From Promethearchaeota archaeon (lineage in GTDB: Archaea; Asgardarchaeota; Lokiarchaeia; Sigyniarchaeales; SOKP01): a stretch of DNA of 64,000 nucleotides. Both the position numbers and the translations under genes were made by a program. Positions 1 through 8,378 of the stretch are shown here, piece after piece. Where the stretch lies: NCBI GenBank assembly GCA_016839555.1, contig JAEOUA010000007.1, positions 62,001 through 126,000 on the forward strand, written 5' to 3'. The notes under the pieces were generated by a model, which was given only the letters and a program-made list of their open reading frames with translations, searched no databases and was not told the origin of the DNA. How positions within the stretch are numbered: the first letter of the stretch is position 1; every line of letters starts with the position of its first letter.

Positions 1-106
1 CATTATTTCTATGACATTGACAACAGTATCCTTCTTTGCCTCGAGCTTGTTCTGCTCTACAACGATCACATTCTTGATGACCACAATAACTACATTTTCG
101 AGCCAT
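1..106 (-). CDS. Cys-rich zinc-ribbon-like protein, 3' part cut by window edge
   Basis: On the minus strand an ATG at 106-104 opens a frame that stays open to base 1. The 35 visible residues contain Cys at 5, 8, 13, 16, 28, 29 and 31 and His at 10 and 32. The two CxxC pairs followed by CxCH suggest a small zinc-binding module. The start is supported by a good ribosome binding site (GGAGG) about 11 bases upstream. The gene is only partly visible and its function is not recognised. It reads away from kptA, separated by about 190 bases of AT-rich DNA that holds nothing else I can see. Confidence 0.55.
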   Translation of the reverse strand, partial: MARKCSYCGHQECDRCRAEQARGKEGYCCQCHRNN

Positions 107-295
107 AATATTTTTTTTACCTCCATTATTATTTTTTAGTATATAATTTTCTAATACCTTTTTATTATATTTTAATTCAAAATAGTTTTCAAAATCAGAA
201 TAAAATATTAAAGTAGAATATTTATAAAATTTATCTAATAAAAATTTTAAGATCTTATTTGGCTAAAATAAACTTATAATGTTTTAATATTTTTT

Positions 296-859
296 TTATA
301 ACTCTACTTTATTAAGATATTTTGAGGGAATAATATCAGCTAAATACATATCCCCTGATTTATAAAATTTCACTCCGTCTTTTAATGCCCTATTAACATT
401 TATTTCCAAAATTATTGGATTATTAGTGCGTCTTTGTGCTACACTCCTCGCGGTTTTGAGATCTTGACTTAAATGTACATATTGTCTCCCTTTACTCTTA
501 AGCCCTTCATTTTTAATCTTTTTATAACTCCATGTGGTAGTCCCATGATATAATTTCTCCGGAGGATTTTTAATTTCAGCCATATTAATTTTTATATTGA
601 TACTATGGCCATAGAATGCTCTTATGGAATTTTTATTTATTTCAAATCTCTTTTTATCAGATTTTTTGATTAAATCTTGAACTAATTCTTTATTAATTTC
701 TATATTAGTAAATTTTTCATTAAGAATTTTTAAAACAGATTCTAATTTTGCATAACCCTTTGAATCGAGTTGAAAATCAAATTTTTCGGGATGATGACGT
801 AAAATATAGGATAGGAATTTTGAGATCTTTATATATAATTCATTCAAAAAAAATATCAC
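296..859 (-). CDS. kptA: RNA 2'-phosphotransferase (Tpt1/KptA family)
   Basis: KptA transfers an internal RNA 2'-phosphate to NAD+, giving ADP-ribose 1'',2''-cyclic phosphate. In eukaryotes this finishes tRNA splicing; in prokaryotes the natural substrate is less clear. At 187 residues the protein has the usual family length. Seen directly: the RHHPE motif at residues 21-25 of the N-terminal winged-helix lobe, the IRAxxGHS-type segment at 79-86, and in the C-terminal NAD-binding lobe YHGT at 104-107, the Arg plus YVHLS block at 125-131, and the F..S..MYL strand near 165-172. The gene starts 33 bases after the Roadblock-GTPase fusion ends, in the same direction, so the two are probably co-transcribed. 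The annotated ATG leaves about 10 residues before the conserved helix, which is acceptable. Confidence 0.93.
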   Translation of the reverse strand: MIFFLNELYIKISKFLSYILRHHPEKFDFQLDSKGYAKLESVLKILNEKFTNIEINKELVQDLIKKSDKKRFEINKNSIRAFYGHSINIKINMAEIKNPPEKLYHGTTTWSYKKIKNEGLKSKGRQYVHLSQDLKTARSVAQRRTNNPIILEINVNRALKDGVKFYKSGDMYLADIIPSKYLNKVEL

Positions 860-892
860 GTCATAAAATGTACGTAAGATTTTAATTATATC

Positions 893-2929
893 TTATTTAA
901 AAAGCTTTTGAAGGTTTTCGTTTAAAGCCCCTTCCAGAGTTTTCATAGCATCGATCATTTCATATTGAATTTTATCCCATGATTGTTCGTTTTTTAACCC
1001 CTTTCCGGCAATTTTATATTCAATACATTGATAATCCCTATTTTTTTCGATATTCCAGGTTAAATCTTTTGATAAACTCCAGCCGATTTCGTTAAATCTC
1101 TTTTCTATTTCTTTTTTATACAATTTTAATGTTTCAATTCTCTGAGTATTGAGTGATGCATTTTTATCAATGAAATATAAAGCAACACCACTCCAAGTTT
1201 CATTTATTAAGTATCTATATTCAATATTATCAAAATTCGTAGGATAAGCGAGCCACGGATATTTTGTGATTTTTATATCGCTTTGTTCGGGATAAGTGTC
1301 ATATATCTTATTTACCAACTCAATCCAAAAATCGATTCTAATTTTCTGGGCATTAGTTAATGTTTTATCAACTTTTTTCATTCTTTTAGCTAGGGAAGTT
1401 TCAGGAGGCTTTACAGAAATTTTAAATCTTGGAAAGGGAGGATATTCCTTATATTTTAATACTTCCAGTTCAATCAAATAAAATAAAACATTATAATTAA
1501 TATTTTTATTAAGCCATCGAATGGTTTTTTGATATTCCTGTAATGCTTCTTCACAAACCCATATTATAGTGGTAAATTCGCTCTTTATTAATTTAGAAAT
1601 GAGAATGCCTAAATGATAATAATCTGTTTGATTAAATTGAGGTAATATTAGAGCTTTTTCTCCGATTTCATCAATTAGAATTAAATCTTTTGAATACCGT
1701 TTCTTTTCTGATTTTTTAAGTTCTAAGTGTACATCTAATATTTCATTTAATGATTCCAGATTTTTTTTTATCCAAGGAGATAAATCCCTTTCGATGTTTT
1801 CCCACACTTTATTAATAGGTAATTTTATATAATCCTTTTCTTCCAAGATAATTTCTGGTATTTGGCTTTTACTGCCGATTTTTAGCGAATCTGATGTTTT
1901 AGAAATGATTTTATACACTTCTTCCGCTTTCATAAACCTCTGGATTAATTGTAAAGCTAACATTTTAAAAGCTTCATTAATATTCTCACCGGTTTTTGCG
2001 GACGACTCTATATATGAAAGCCCTATTTCTTCTGCCAATGCTTTTCCTTCAGCACTGGAGACTACTCTTTCGTCTTTTAAATCTATTTTATTTCCAACTA
2101 AAATTAAAAAAATATCAGGAGGTGCTGATTCTGTAATTTCTTGATACCAATTTTTAATATTATCAAACGAATTTCGATCGGTTACATCAAAAACTAAAAT
2201 TCCCGCACCAGAATTAGCAAGATAAGATGGTCTGATCCTCTTGAATTGAGGTTGTCCTGCGAGATCCCATATCATAAATCGAACTGTTGAATCTAAACCC
2301 TCAAATTTACATTCTTTTTTAGAAATTGAAGTACCTATCGTAGCTTTATAATCTTTCTGAAAAGTACCTTCTGTAAATCGTTTTACAATACTGGTCTTTC
2401 CGACTGCGCCATCTCCTCCAAGAATGAGTTTATATACGTTTTCCTTTGAATGGAACCTGATTTTTTGAAGAGTTAACACTTTTCGTTCAATTTTTTGTAA
2501 GTTTTTATCAACGATAATTTTTGGAATTACAGGGCTTACATCCTCCCCCTCAAAAATTCGTGCAATTTTTTCGGCAGCAAGATAGGAATAAGCAAAATAT
2601 GGATCAATCATCGCCAAGGCATCTAATACACTTACTAGAATTAATTCTTGACCCGCTTCGCAAAAAATGAATCGGTATTTATCGGTATCGAACGTACCTG
2701 CTCCGAAAGTGCCTAAATCAAAATCTTTGGTAATTTTTTTTAAAATTGTTTCTACTAATGCTCCGAAAGCTCCAATAAACTTCTCTTCCACTCGCTTTTC
2801 AGAACTTTTTGATATAGCATCGATTAATAAGCCGTCTCTATCAACAATTAATGCGGCGATTAAATCATTCCCTACTTCTTGCTTATACCATTCAAGAAGG
2901 GCTCTTAATCTCTGGCGATCAAAATACAA
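893..2929 (-). CDS. Roadblock-Ras-like GTPase-DUF4268/PDDEXK-like fusion protein
   Basis: Three modules are visible in 678 residues. Residues 1-125 resemble a Roadblock/LC7 domain (IAALIVDRDGLLIDAIS near 25-40). Residues 165-330 are a Ras/Rab-like GTPase: P-loop GGDGAVGKTS at 171-180, WDLAGQ at 221-226, NKID at 280-283, SAK at 310-312. Residues 378-510 match the pattern of the PDDEXK-like domain that precedes DUF4268 (QTDYYHLG at 434-441, TTIIWVCEEALQEY at 453-466, RWLN, PPFPRFKISVKP), and 525-675 match DUF4268 itself (IDFWIELVN, YKKEIEKRF, W..I...R.YQCIEY, the W-rich end). The usual acidic residue of the nuclease ExQ signature appears to be Leu429 here, with Gln431 kept, so catalysis is doubtful. 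Family assignment of the last two domains is from memory of the pattern. It is divergent from a longin-like gene and upstream of kptA. Likely a cytosolic GTP-regulated switch. Confidence 0.8.
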   Translation of the reverse strand: MYFDRQRLRALLEWYKQEVGNDLIAALIVDRDGLLIDAISKSSEKRVEEKFIGAFGALVETILKKITKDFDLGTFGAGTFDTDKYRFIFCEAGQELILVSVLDALAMIDPYFAYSYLAAEKIARIFEGEDVSPVIPKIIVDKNLQKIERKVLTLQKIRFHSKENVYKLILGGDGAVGKTSIVKRFTEGTFQKDYKATIGTSISKKECKFEGLDSTVRFMIWDLAGQPQFKRIRPSYLANSGAGILVFDVTDRNSFDNIKNWYQEITESAPPDIFLILVGNKIDLKDERVVSSAEGKALAEEIGLSYIESSAKTGENINEAFKMLALQLIQRFMKAEEVYKIISKTSDSLKIGSKSQIPEIILEEKDYIKLPINKVWENIERDLSPWIKKNLESLNEILDVHLELKKSEKKRYSKDLILIDEIGEKALILPQFNQTDYYHLGILISKLIKSEFTTIIWVCEEALQEYQKTIRWLNKNINYNVLFYLIELEVLKYKEYPPFPRFKISVKPPETSLAKRMKKVDKTLTNAQKIRIDFWIELVNKIYDTYPEQSDIKITKYPWLAYPTNFDNIEYRYLINETWSGVALYFIDKNASLNTQRIETLKLYKKEIEKRFNEIGWSLSKDLTWNIEKNRDYQCIEYKIAGKGLKNEQSWDKIQYEMIDAMKTLEGALNENLQKLFK

Positions 2930-3075
2930 AGCTAAAAACTTCTTTATAATTATTTATATTAATTTTGGATATATATATGAATAAATAAAGTGAATTTTTT
3001 TAAAATTTTTTTAATATAATACAATAATTCAAAAATTAACAATTCTAAATTAACTTAGTTATAAATGAATTATGA

Positions 3076-3507
3076 ATGTTCATAAATAATTATACCATGT
3101 TAGATATAATTTTAATCCAACATATGATATCCGGATTAAATATTCTAGAATATCGTTTGAAGCATACAAAATTAGATGAAAAGCATTCAGACATTTTTAG
3201 TGGGTTCCTATCTGCCATACAAAATATTACAAAAGAATTAAATATCGGTTCAGTTATATTAATCTCTACGCAAGGAGAAAAGGGTCATAATTGTATAATA
3301 ATCAATAGGGATCCAATAAGAGTGATTTTGTTGGTTGATGAGACAGATCCAATTAGTGTTTGGCGAGAAACTGGTGAACTCATAGTAGAAAAATTTTTGA
3401 AAATGTACGCTCATACTAAAGATTATAATGAAATTACACAATTTGAAAGTTTTAAACCAATTTTACAAAATATTTGTAAAAATACCACTTATTGTGGAGA
3501 AACATAA
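3076..3507 (+). CDS. Longin/Roadblock-like small protein
   Basis: 143 residues, or 136 from the second ATG at 3097 (MLDIILIQ), which fits the first beta strand better. The pattern is an N-terminal hydrophobic strand, a GLNILEYRL strand, then a helix with SGFLSAIQNITKELNIG, then alternating strands (CIIINR, VILLVDE) and a final amphipathic helix. The SGFLSAI helix is typical of the longin-like/Roadblock-fold proteins abundant in Asgard genomes, which bind or regulate small GTPases in eukaryotes. It is divergent from the Roadblock-GTPase fusion across about 150 AT-rich bases, so a shared control region is plausible. Function as a GTPase partner is inference. No membrane segment or signal peptide is seen. 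Confidence 0.6.
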   Translation: MFINNYTMLDIILIQHMISGLNILEYRLKHTKLDEKHSDIFSGFLSAIQNITKELNIGSVILISTQGEKGHNCIIINRDPIRVILLVDETDPISVWRETGELIVEKFLKMYAHTKDYNEITQFESFKPILQNICKNTTYCGET

Positions 3508-3521
3508 AGATATTAGGTATT

Positions 3522-4976
3522 TTATTCAGTTTTTTTTTTCTTTTTCATAATTTCAAAATTTCTAGAAATTTTAGGTAAAAGAGGAATAACTTCCAATGGG
3601 TCTCCAAATACGGGTATTTTTTTTTCATTTAATTTTCTTACTATTCTAATCCTATCCTCGGGACAATTAACCCGCTGAATGATTGGGATTAAAGGTTTAT
3701 GATATTTATGCCCCAAACCAAATGCTTTTATGATTATAGGTTCAAAATATCTATCCTTCCTAAAAAGATAATCCGTATTAAAAAACCATGCGGGCAAATC
3801 TATAATTAATCCATCAATTTCTTTATCATATAGTGCTATATCAATTATATTATAAATTGATTCAGTATTATATATCTGTGCTGCTACATCTAAAGGATTA
3901 TTTGAGCTGGTACCTGAAGTAAAAATCTCCTTTTCAAGTTTAATCTGTGTTGCTTTACTAAATGGGGGCACATGTAATCCAAATTTTTCAATTAAATCTA
4001 CTAAAATAACTCCATATCCTCCACTGCAACTAAGAACTGCAATATTCTTAATGTTAAAAGTTCCATAGCATTTAATTAATCGTGCCACGTTTAATAATTG
4101 TTCTATAGATTCAACTTCAATAACGCCATATTGCTTGAAAAGGGTCTCCCATATCTTTTTTTCTCCCGTCATTGTCCCCGTATGCGTTTTAGCTGCCACA
4201 GAACCTATTCCCGATTTGCCCCCTTTTACGACGACAATTGGTTTATCATTGAGTTCTAACGCTTTCTGTAAGGCTTTTCCTCGTCCTTTAGAGATGCCCT
4301 CAATATATCCTAAAATTATATCTGTTTCAGGATCCTTGCTTAAAAAATAAATTAAATCGACAAAATCAATATCTACACCATTTCCAAATGAAAAAACCTT
4401 AGAAAAATTAAATCCCAATTCTTGAGAGGAATAAATAGCAATATTACAAATTCCACCTGATTGTGCAATAAACCCAACGTTTCCAGGAAAATTTGGAAAT
4501 TTGGGTCGCCAAGCGATTCCTAATTTTGGATAAAATAATCCCATTCCATTGGGTCCCAAAATTCTAAGCTTATTTTTAGCATGTTCAATTAATTTCTTTT
4601 CTAATTCTATTCCTTCCTTTGTACCTGCATCGGAAAATTCTGCTGTGAAGATACTTGCCAATCTTACACCCTTCTCTACACAATCATCAATCACTTCAAT
4701 TATCTTAGTTGGGGGAACTGCTATAAACACAAAATCGACATTTCCAGGCACATTTTTAACTGAGGAGTAGATTTTGCCTTCCGTTCCATCATCAAATCTG
4801 GGTATTTTTTGTATTTTTGGATTTATAGCATATAAATCACCTTGAAAGTGTTCCTGATGATTTCTTAGAAAAAAGAAATCCCGATTTTCTGATGTACCAA
4901 TTACCGCCATCGATTTAATGTTATTTATGAAAGAAAGGTCTTTAAATGTATTACTTCGATTTTTCTCAGTCATCAA
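3522..4976 (-). CDS. Acyl-CoA synthetase (ADP-forming), alpha subunit-like
   Basis: Members of this family interconvert acyl-CoA, ADP and phosphate with acid, CoA and ATP, conserving energy in archaeal fermentation. The 484 residues hold a CoA-binding Rossmann domain (SMAVIGTSENR near 22-32, AINPK at 50-54), GPNGMG at 141-146, the succinyl-CoA-ligase-like flavodoxin fold (GFIAQSGG at 168-175) and the phosphohistidine site THTGTMTG with His265. Length and order fit a stand-alone alpha subunit; the ATP-grasp beta subunit is not fused and is not found in the window. A paralogue lies at 41940-43379. It is convergent with the longin-like gene, 14 bases apart. Substrate cannot be told from sequence. 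Confidence 0.85.
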   Translation of the reverse strand: MMTEKNRSNTFKDLSFINNIKSMAVIGTSENRDFFFLRNHQEHFQGDLYAINPKIQKIPRFDDGTEGKIYSSVKNVPGNVDFVFIAVPPTKIIEVIDDCVEKGVRLASIFTAEFSDAGTKEGIELEKKLIEHAKNKLRILGPNGMGLFYPKLGIAWRPKFPNFPGNVGFIAQSGGICNIAIYSSQELGFNFSKVFSFGNGVDIDFVDLIYFLSKDPETDIILGYIEGISKGRGKALQKALELNDKPIVVVKGGKSGIGSVAAKTHTGTMTGEKKIWETLFKQYGVIEVESIEQLLNVARLIKCYGTFNIKNIAVLSCSGGYGVILVDLIEKFGLHVPPFSKATQIKLEKEIFTSGTSSNNPLDVAAQIYNTESIYNIIDIALYDKEIDGLIIDLPAWFFNTDYLFRKDRYFEPIIIKAFGLGHKYHKPLIPIIQRVNCPEDRIRIVRKLNEKKIPVFGDPLEVIPLLPKISRNFEIMKKKKKTE

Positions 4977-5020
4977 AAACGAAAATTTAATTTTAAACTT
5001 AAATTTTACTTTTAAATGAT

Positions 5021-5935
5021 ATGAATTCTATAATAAAACAGAAACTAAAAGATTTAAAAGAAGATAATTCCTCTGGAGCCCGTGAATTAATAGATAAATC
5101 AATTAAAATTATAAAAGTCTTTTTAGATACTATCTCTAATGAAAAAAAAGAGATATATAAGGAATTTATAGAGTTAGCAATAGAAATTATCCATTCTCGT
5201 CCCAGTATGGCACCGTTAATTAATTCAATGGGATTTCTAATAGGAGATATGAAAATTATTAATAAAAAAAATCTCTTAGAACGCATAAAACAGTTTTTTA
5301 ATTATCGAGAAAATCAAATGAAATCTTTAAAGAATCATTTTAAGACACTTTTTAATAATTTATATAAGCCCTCTTTAAATATCATGTTAATATCTCATAG
5401 TTCTACCATTAATACTTTATTTTCATCTTATAAAGACAGTGATTTGGTTTTTTATGTGTTAGAATCCCGTCCTCTTCTAGAAGGGCGAAAAACAGCAGAA
5501 TTGTTTTCTCAAGATTTTGAAACTCATTTAATAGTTGACGCCGCGATTGGTAAATTTATGAAAAAGATCAATGTGGTATTTGTGGGCATCGATAGTATAT
5601 TAAAAAATGGGTCTATTGTAAATAAAATTGGGACGTATCCATTAGCTGTGCTCTCGAAAATTAATGATAAAGAATTTTACGCTATTGGTGATTCTTTTAA
5701 ATATAATTTAAGAAGCCATTTCGTTCAAAAAATTGTTATTGAAAAAAAGCCCGTTAAAGAGGTCTATGATAATCAAATTAGCGAAAATCTTAGTGTTAAT
5801 AATTATTATTTTGATATTACCCCCTCTGATTATATTAGTAAAATTATTTCGGATTTAGGTATATTAAAACCTCTTCAATTTATTAATAAAATCACAACCT
5901 ATCTTCCAATAGACTGGTTTAAAGCCTTTTTTTAA
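5021..5935 (+). CDS. eIF2B alpha/beta/delta-like protein
   Basis: This family includes eukaryotic eIF2B regulatory subunits and the sugar-phosphate isomerases R15P isomerase and MtnA. The 304 residues show an N-terminal helical part (1-115) and a C-terminal Rossmann-like part with the family hallmarks ESRPLLEGRKTA at 148-159, VGIDSILKNGSIVNKIGT around 188-205, and the closing FDITPSDYIS segment. The isomerases carry a catalytic Cys after the first strand (THCN-type); here the position reads SHSST at 125-129, with no Cys, which argues against isomerase activity and for an eIF2B-like or regulatory role. It is divergent from the acyl-CoA synthetase gene, with only about 45 bases between the starts. 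Confident in family, not in function. Confidence 0.78.
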   Translation: MNSIIKQKLKDLKEDNSSGARELIDKSIKIIKVFLDTISNEKKEIYKEFIELAIEIIHSRPSMAPLINSMGFLIGDMKIINKKNLLERIKQFFNYRENQMKSLKNHFKTLFNNLYKPSLNIMLISHSSTINTLFSSYKDSDLVFYVLESRPLLEGRKTAELFSQDFETHLIVDAAIGKFMKKINVVFVGIDSILKNGSIVNKIGTYPLAVLSKINDKEFYAIGDSFKYNLRSHFVQKIVIEKKPVKEVYDNQISENLSVNNYYFDITPSDYISKIISDLGILKPLQFINKITTYLPIDWFKAFF

Positions 5936-6069
5936 AAAATAAAATGCTTTATGGTCGTTAAAGAGTTATTTGATCTCAGAATTTTTAGCTCTTTTTAAAA
6001 TATTAAAGAAATCTATTTTTACTATTTAGATTTATTCAATACAACTCAATTATAATTCTGGTTTTCTAA

Positions 6070-6591
6070 ATGAGTCAACAAGATAAAAAAATTGAGAAAA
6101 GATCGGAAAGAATGATTAAACTATTTAAATCATTTAAGGGTAGACCTATTTCAGAACATCCAGGCCCAATTCCTCCCTTCTCAAGATGGTTAAATGGAAA
6201 AATAATAAGCGTTAAAAGGGGAGATATTGTGGTAGAATATGAACTCCGTCCCGAAATGGCTAATCCAACCGGATTACTTCACGGAGGAATGCAAGCAGCT
6301 TTAATTGATGATACTATAGGGATGTGTACCGTTACGCTTGGTTATCAGGGTTTTTTAATCACGATTGATAATCAGATTAATTATTTGGATAAAGTTAAGG
6401 TGGATGAGTCTGTAAGAGTAAAAGCAAGTATGGTCAGAGAAGGAAGAAATATTGTGCATTATTATACTCAAATTTCTGATTTAAACGGAAAATTAATCGC
6501 TACGGGCAATACTAATCTTTTAAAAACAAAGTTTACCCCAGAATATGTAAAAGCTGTTGATAATGCTAAAGAGTTTAATATCCCGGAATAA
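6070..6591 (+). CDS. PaaI-type hotdog-fold thioesterase
   Basis: The 173-residue protein has the core of a PaaI/YdiI-like acyl-CoA thioesterase: a first strand with VKRGDIVVEYEL, then NPTGLLHGGMQAALIDDTIGMC, where HGG and the following acidic residue mark the hotdog helix active site, and later strands ITIDNQINYLDKV and RVKASMVREGRNIVHYYTQI. It probably hydrolyses small acyl- or aryl-CoA thioesters to recycle CoA, consistent with the many CoA enzymes here. It stands alone, about 135 bases after the eIF2B-like gene and 150 before the methyltransferase. The N-terminal 45 residues are longer than usual. Substrate unknown. Confidence 0.85.
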   Translation: MSQQDKKIEKRSERMIKLFKSFKGRPISEHPGPIPPFSRWLNGKIISVKRGDIVVEYELRPEMANPTGLLHGGMQAALIDDTIGMCTVTLGYQGFLITIDNQINYLDKVKVDESVRVKASMVREGRNIVHYYTQISDLNGKLIATGNTNLLKTKFTPEYVKAVDNAKEFNIPE

Positions 6592-6745
6592 ATGAGAAGA
6601 AATCTCTCTTTTGCTTAGTCTTTTTGCTTTTTATTTTTCTTCTTTCATTTAATATTTTTCAATTATTAACAATCTTTTATTATTACAATGGAATATATAA
6701 TATAAATAGAAGATTGAAAATATCAATTTTGATGAGCTCATTAGA

Positions 6746-7831
6746 ATGAAGACTGAGCATATACTTTATTTTAAAAATTCCAATGAAATGAAGGAAATAA
6801 ATTCAAATACTATCGATTTAATCGTTACATCTCCACCTTATCCTATGATAGAGATGTGGGATGAGATCTTTATTTCAGCAAATCATAAAATTAAAGAATA
6901 TATTAAAAATGGAAAAGGATTTAAAGCATTCCAATTAATGCATGAGGAATTAAATAATACGTGGAGAGAATGTTTTCGGGTATTAAATGAGGGAGGCCTT
7001 ATATGCATTAATATTGGTGATGCTACAAGAAAAGTGGGAAATAGCTTTCAATTATATCCAAACCATGTTAAAATTACTAGCTTTTTTCAAAATTACGATT
7101 GTTTAATATTACCAATAATTTTATGGAGAAAACCAACCAACAGTCCAACTAAATTCATGGGTTCAGGGATGCTACCTACAAATGCCTATGTAACTCTCGA
7201 GCATGAATATATTTTGATTTTTAGAAAAGGTAAAAAGAATAGAAGATTTAAGCCAAAATCGGAGAAAAGATATAATAGCGCCTATTTTTGGGAGGAAAGG
7301 AATAAATGGTTTTCTGATGAATGGTCGGATATAATAGGAAAGTCCCAGTCATTAGAAAATTATTCAGATTTAAGAGAACGATCTGCAGCATTCCCACTTG
7401 AAATTCCTTATCGAATGATAAATATGTTTTCCATTTATGGAGATTATGTGTTGGATCCGTTTTGGGGTACTGGAACAACAACTCTTGCAGCAATGATATC
7501 GGCACGAAATTCATACGGATATGAAATTGACCCAGAGTTCTCTAAAGTATTCCAAAATAATGTTAAAAAAATAAAACCGTTAACAGATTCAACTAATAAA
7601 GAGCGCATAGCAACACATCTTAACTTTCTTAAAAGCTATATTAAGAATAAGCAAGTAAAATATACTTCAGTTCATTATAATTTCCCCGTGATAACTGCTC
7701 AAGAAAAAGACATTTTATTTTACTCGATAAAAGATATTAAAAAATTGGACAATATCTATAATTTAGAGCATGAAAAATTTTCATATAAGAAAAAATACGA
7801 TAAAGAAGTTCATTCATCTTTAATTAAATAA
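6746..7831 (+). CDS. DNA methyltransferase, TSPPY type (N4-cytosine/N6-adenine, beta class order)
   Basis: A SAM-dependent DNA amino-methyltransferase. The catalytic motif IV TSPPYP is at residues 28-33 and the SAM-binding motif I VLDPFWGTGTT at 235-245, so catalytic motif precedes SAM motif as in beta-class enzymes. TSPPY rather than DPPY favours N4-cytosine but does not prove it. Residues from about 280 to 361 form a Lys-rich tail after the catalytic domain. No restriction endonuclease is adjacent; the neighbours are a thioesterase and a convergent MoaD-like gene 4 bases away. It is therefore an orphan methyltransferase, or its partner lies elsewhere. The start at 6746 gives motif IV the usual short N-terminal distance. 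Confidence 0.9.
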   Translation: MKTEHILYFKNSNEMKEINSNTIDLIVTSPPYPMIEMWDEIFISANHKIKEYIKNGKGFKAFQLMHEELNNTWRECFRVLNEGGLICINIGDATRKVGNSFQLYPNHVKITSFFQNYDCLILPIILWRKPTNSPTKFMGSGMLPTNAYVTLEHEYILIFRKGKKNRRFKPKSEKRYNSAYFWEERNKWFSDEWSDIIGKSQSLENYSDLRERSAAFPLEIPYRMINMFSIYGDYVLDPFWGTGTTTLAAMISARNSYGYEIDPEFSKVFQNNVKKIKPLTDSTNKERIATHLNFLKSYIKNKQVKYTSVHYNFPVITAQEKDILFYSIKDIKKLDNIYNLEHEKFSYKKKYDKEVHSSLIK

Positions 7832-7835
7832 AAAC

Positions 7836-8117
7836 TTAACCCCCCGATATAGGATAAGAAATGTATATCTTATCTCCATCCTGTACCTTTGTCTTAACAT
7901 TTTTTCCATTATTTACATTTTTGCCATTCAATAATACTACCATTTGAGGATTTAACTTTCTTTTTTTCTTATCCAAGAGATTATTATCCAATAGATTTTT
8001 GTATTCTTTTACAAATTTTTTGATAACCTCTTCAACCGTCTGACCCTCATAAAGCAAATTTTTTTTGTTTGTTCTAAGGGCAAAAATATTTAATAAGTTT
8101 AATTCAACCTCAGCCAT
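7836..8117 (-). CDS. MoaD/ThiS-family sulfur-carrier protein
   Basis: A 93-residue ubiquitin-fold protein ending in Ile-Ser-Gly-Gly, the C-terminal GG tail needed for adenylation and thiocarboxylation. Visible: the first strand ELNLLNIFALRT, the helix TVEEVIKKFVKEY, the VVLLNGKNV strand and DGDKIYISYPISGG. MoaD donates sulfur to make molybdopterin, required in the tungsten or molybdenum form by the aldehyde ferredoxin oxidoreductase at 25837-27738. A Lys-rich insert near residues 43-57 lengthens it slightly. No MoaE or E1-like enzyme is adjacent. ThiS or a ubiquitin-like modifier role cannot be excluded. Confidence 0.8.
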   Translation of the reverse strand: MAEVELNLLNIFALRTNKKNLLYEGQTVEEVIKKFVKEYKNLLDNNLLDKKKRKLNPQMVVLLNGKNVNNGKNVKTKVQDGDKIYISYPISGG

Positions 8118-8378
8118 CCTATGACTACTAAAATAAATTATAATTTAAGATTTGTTTTTATAATTCATTATCTTGGATAAATAAGAATTTATCTAATTGA
8201 AAAAACTAAATTTCCTCTAACTTCAGAAGGCTCAATGAATTTTAATGATTATTCAGAAAAAATACCTCACATATTTCTAAGAAATGTATTATCTTAAGGT
8301 AAAAAATTAATATTTTATTGAAAATTATAATATTGAAATATATCTATATTAGAAAATGATAATAATTTTTGATACAAT

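Noticed and set aside
1296..3000. Plus-strand frames of 60-105 codons opposite the GTPase fusion
   Set aside because: Shadows of the minus-strand gene, which has strong domain evidence.
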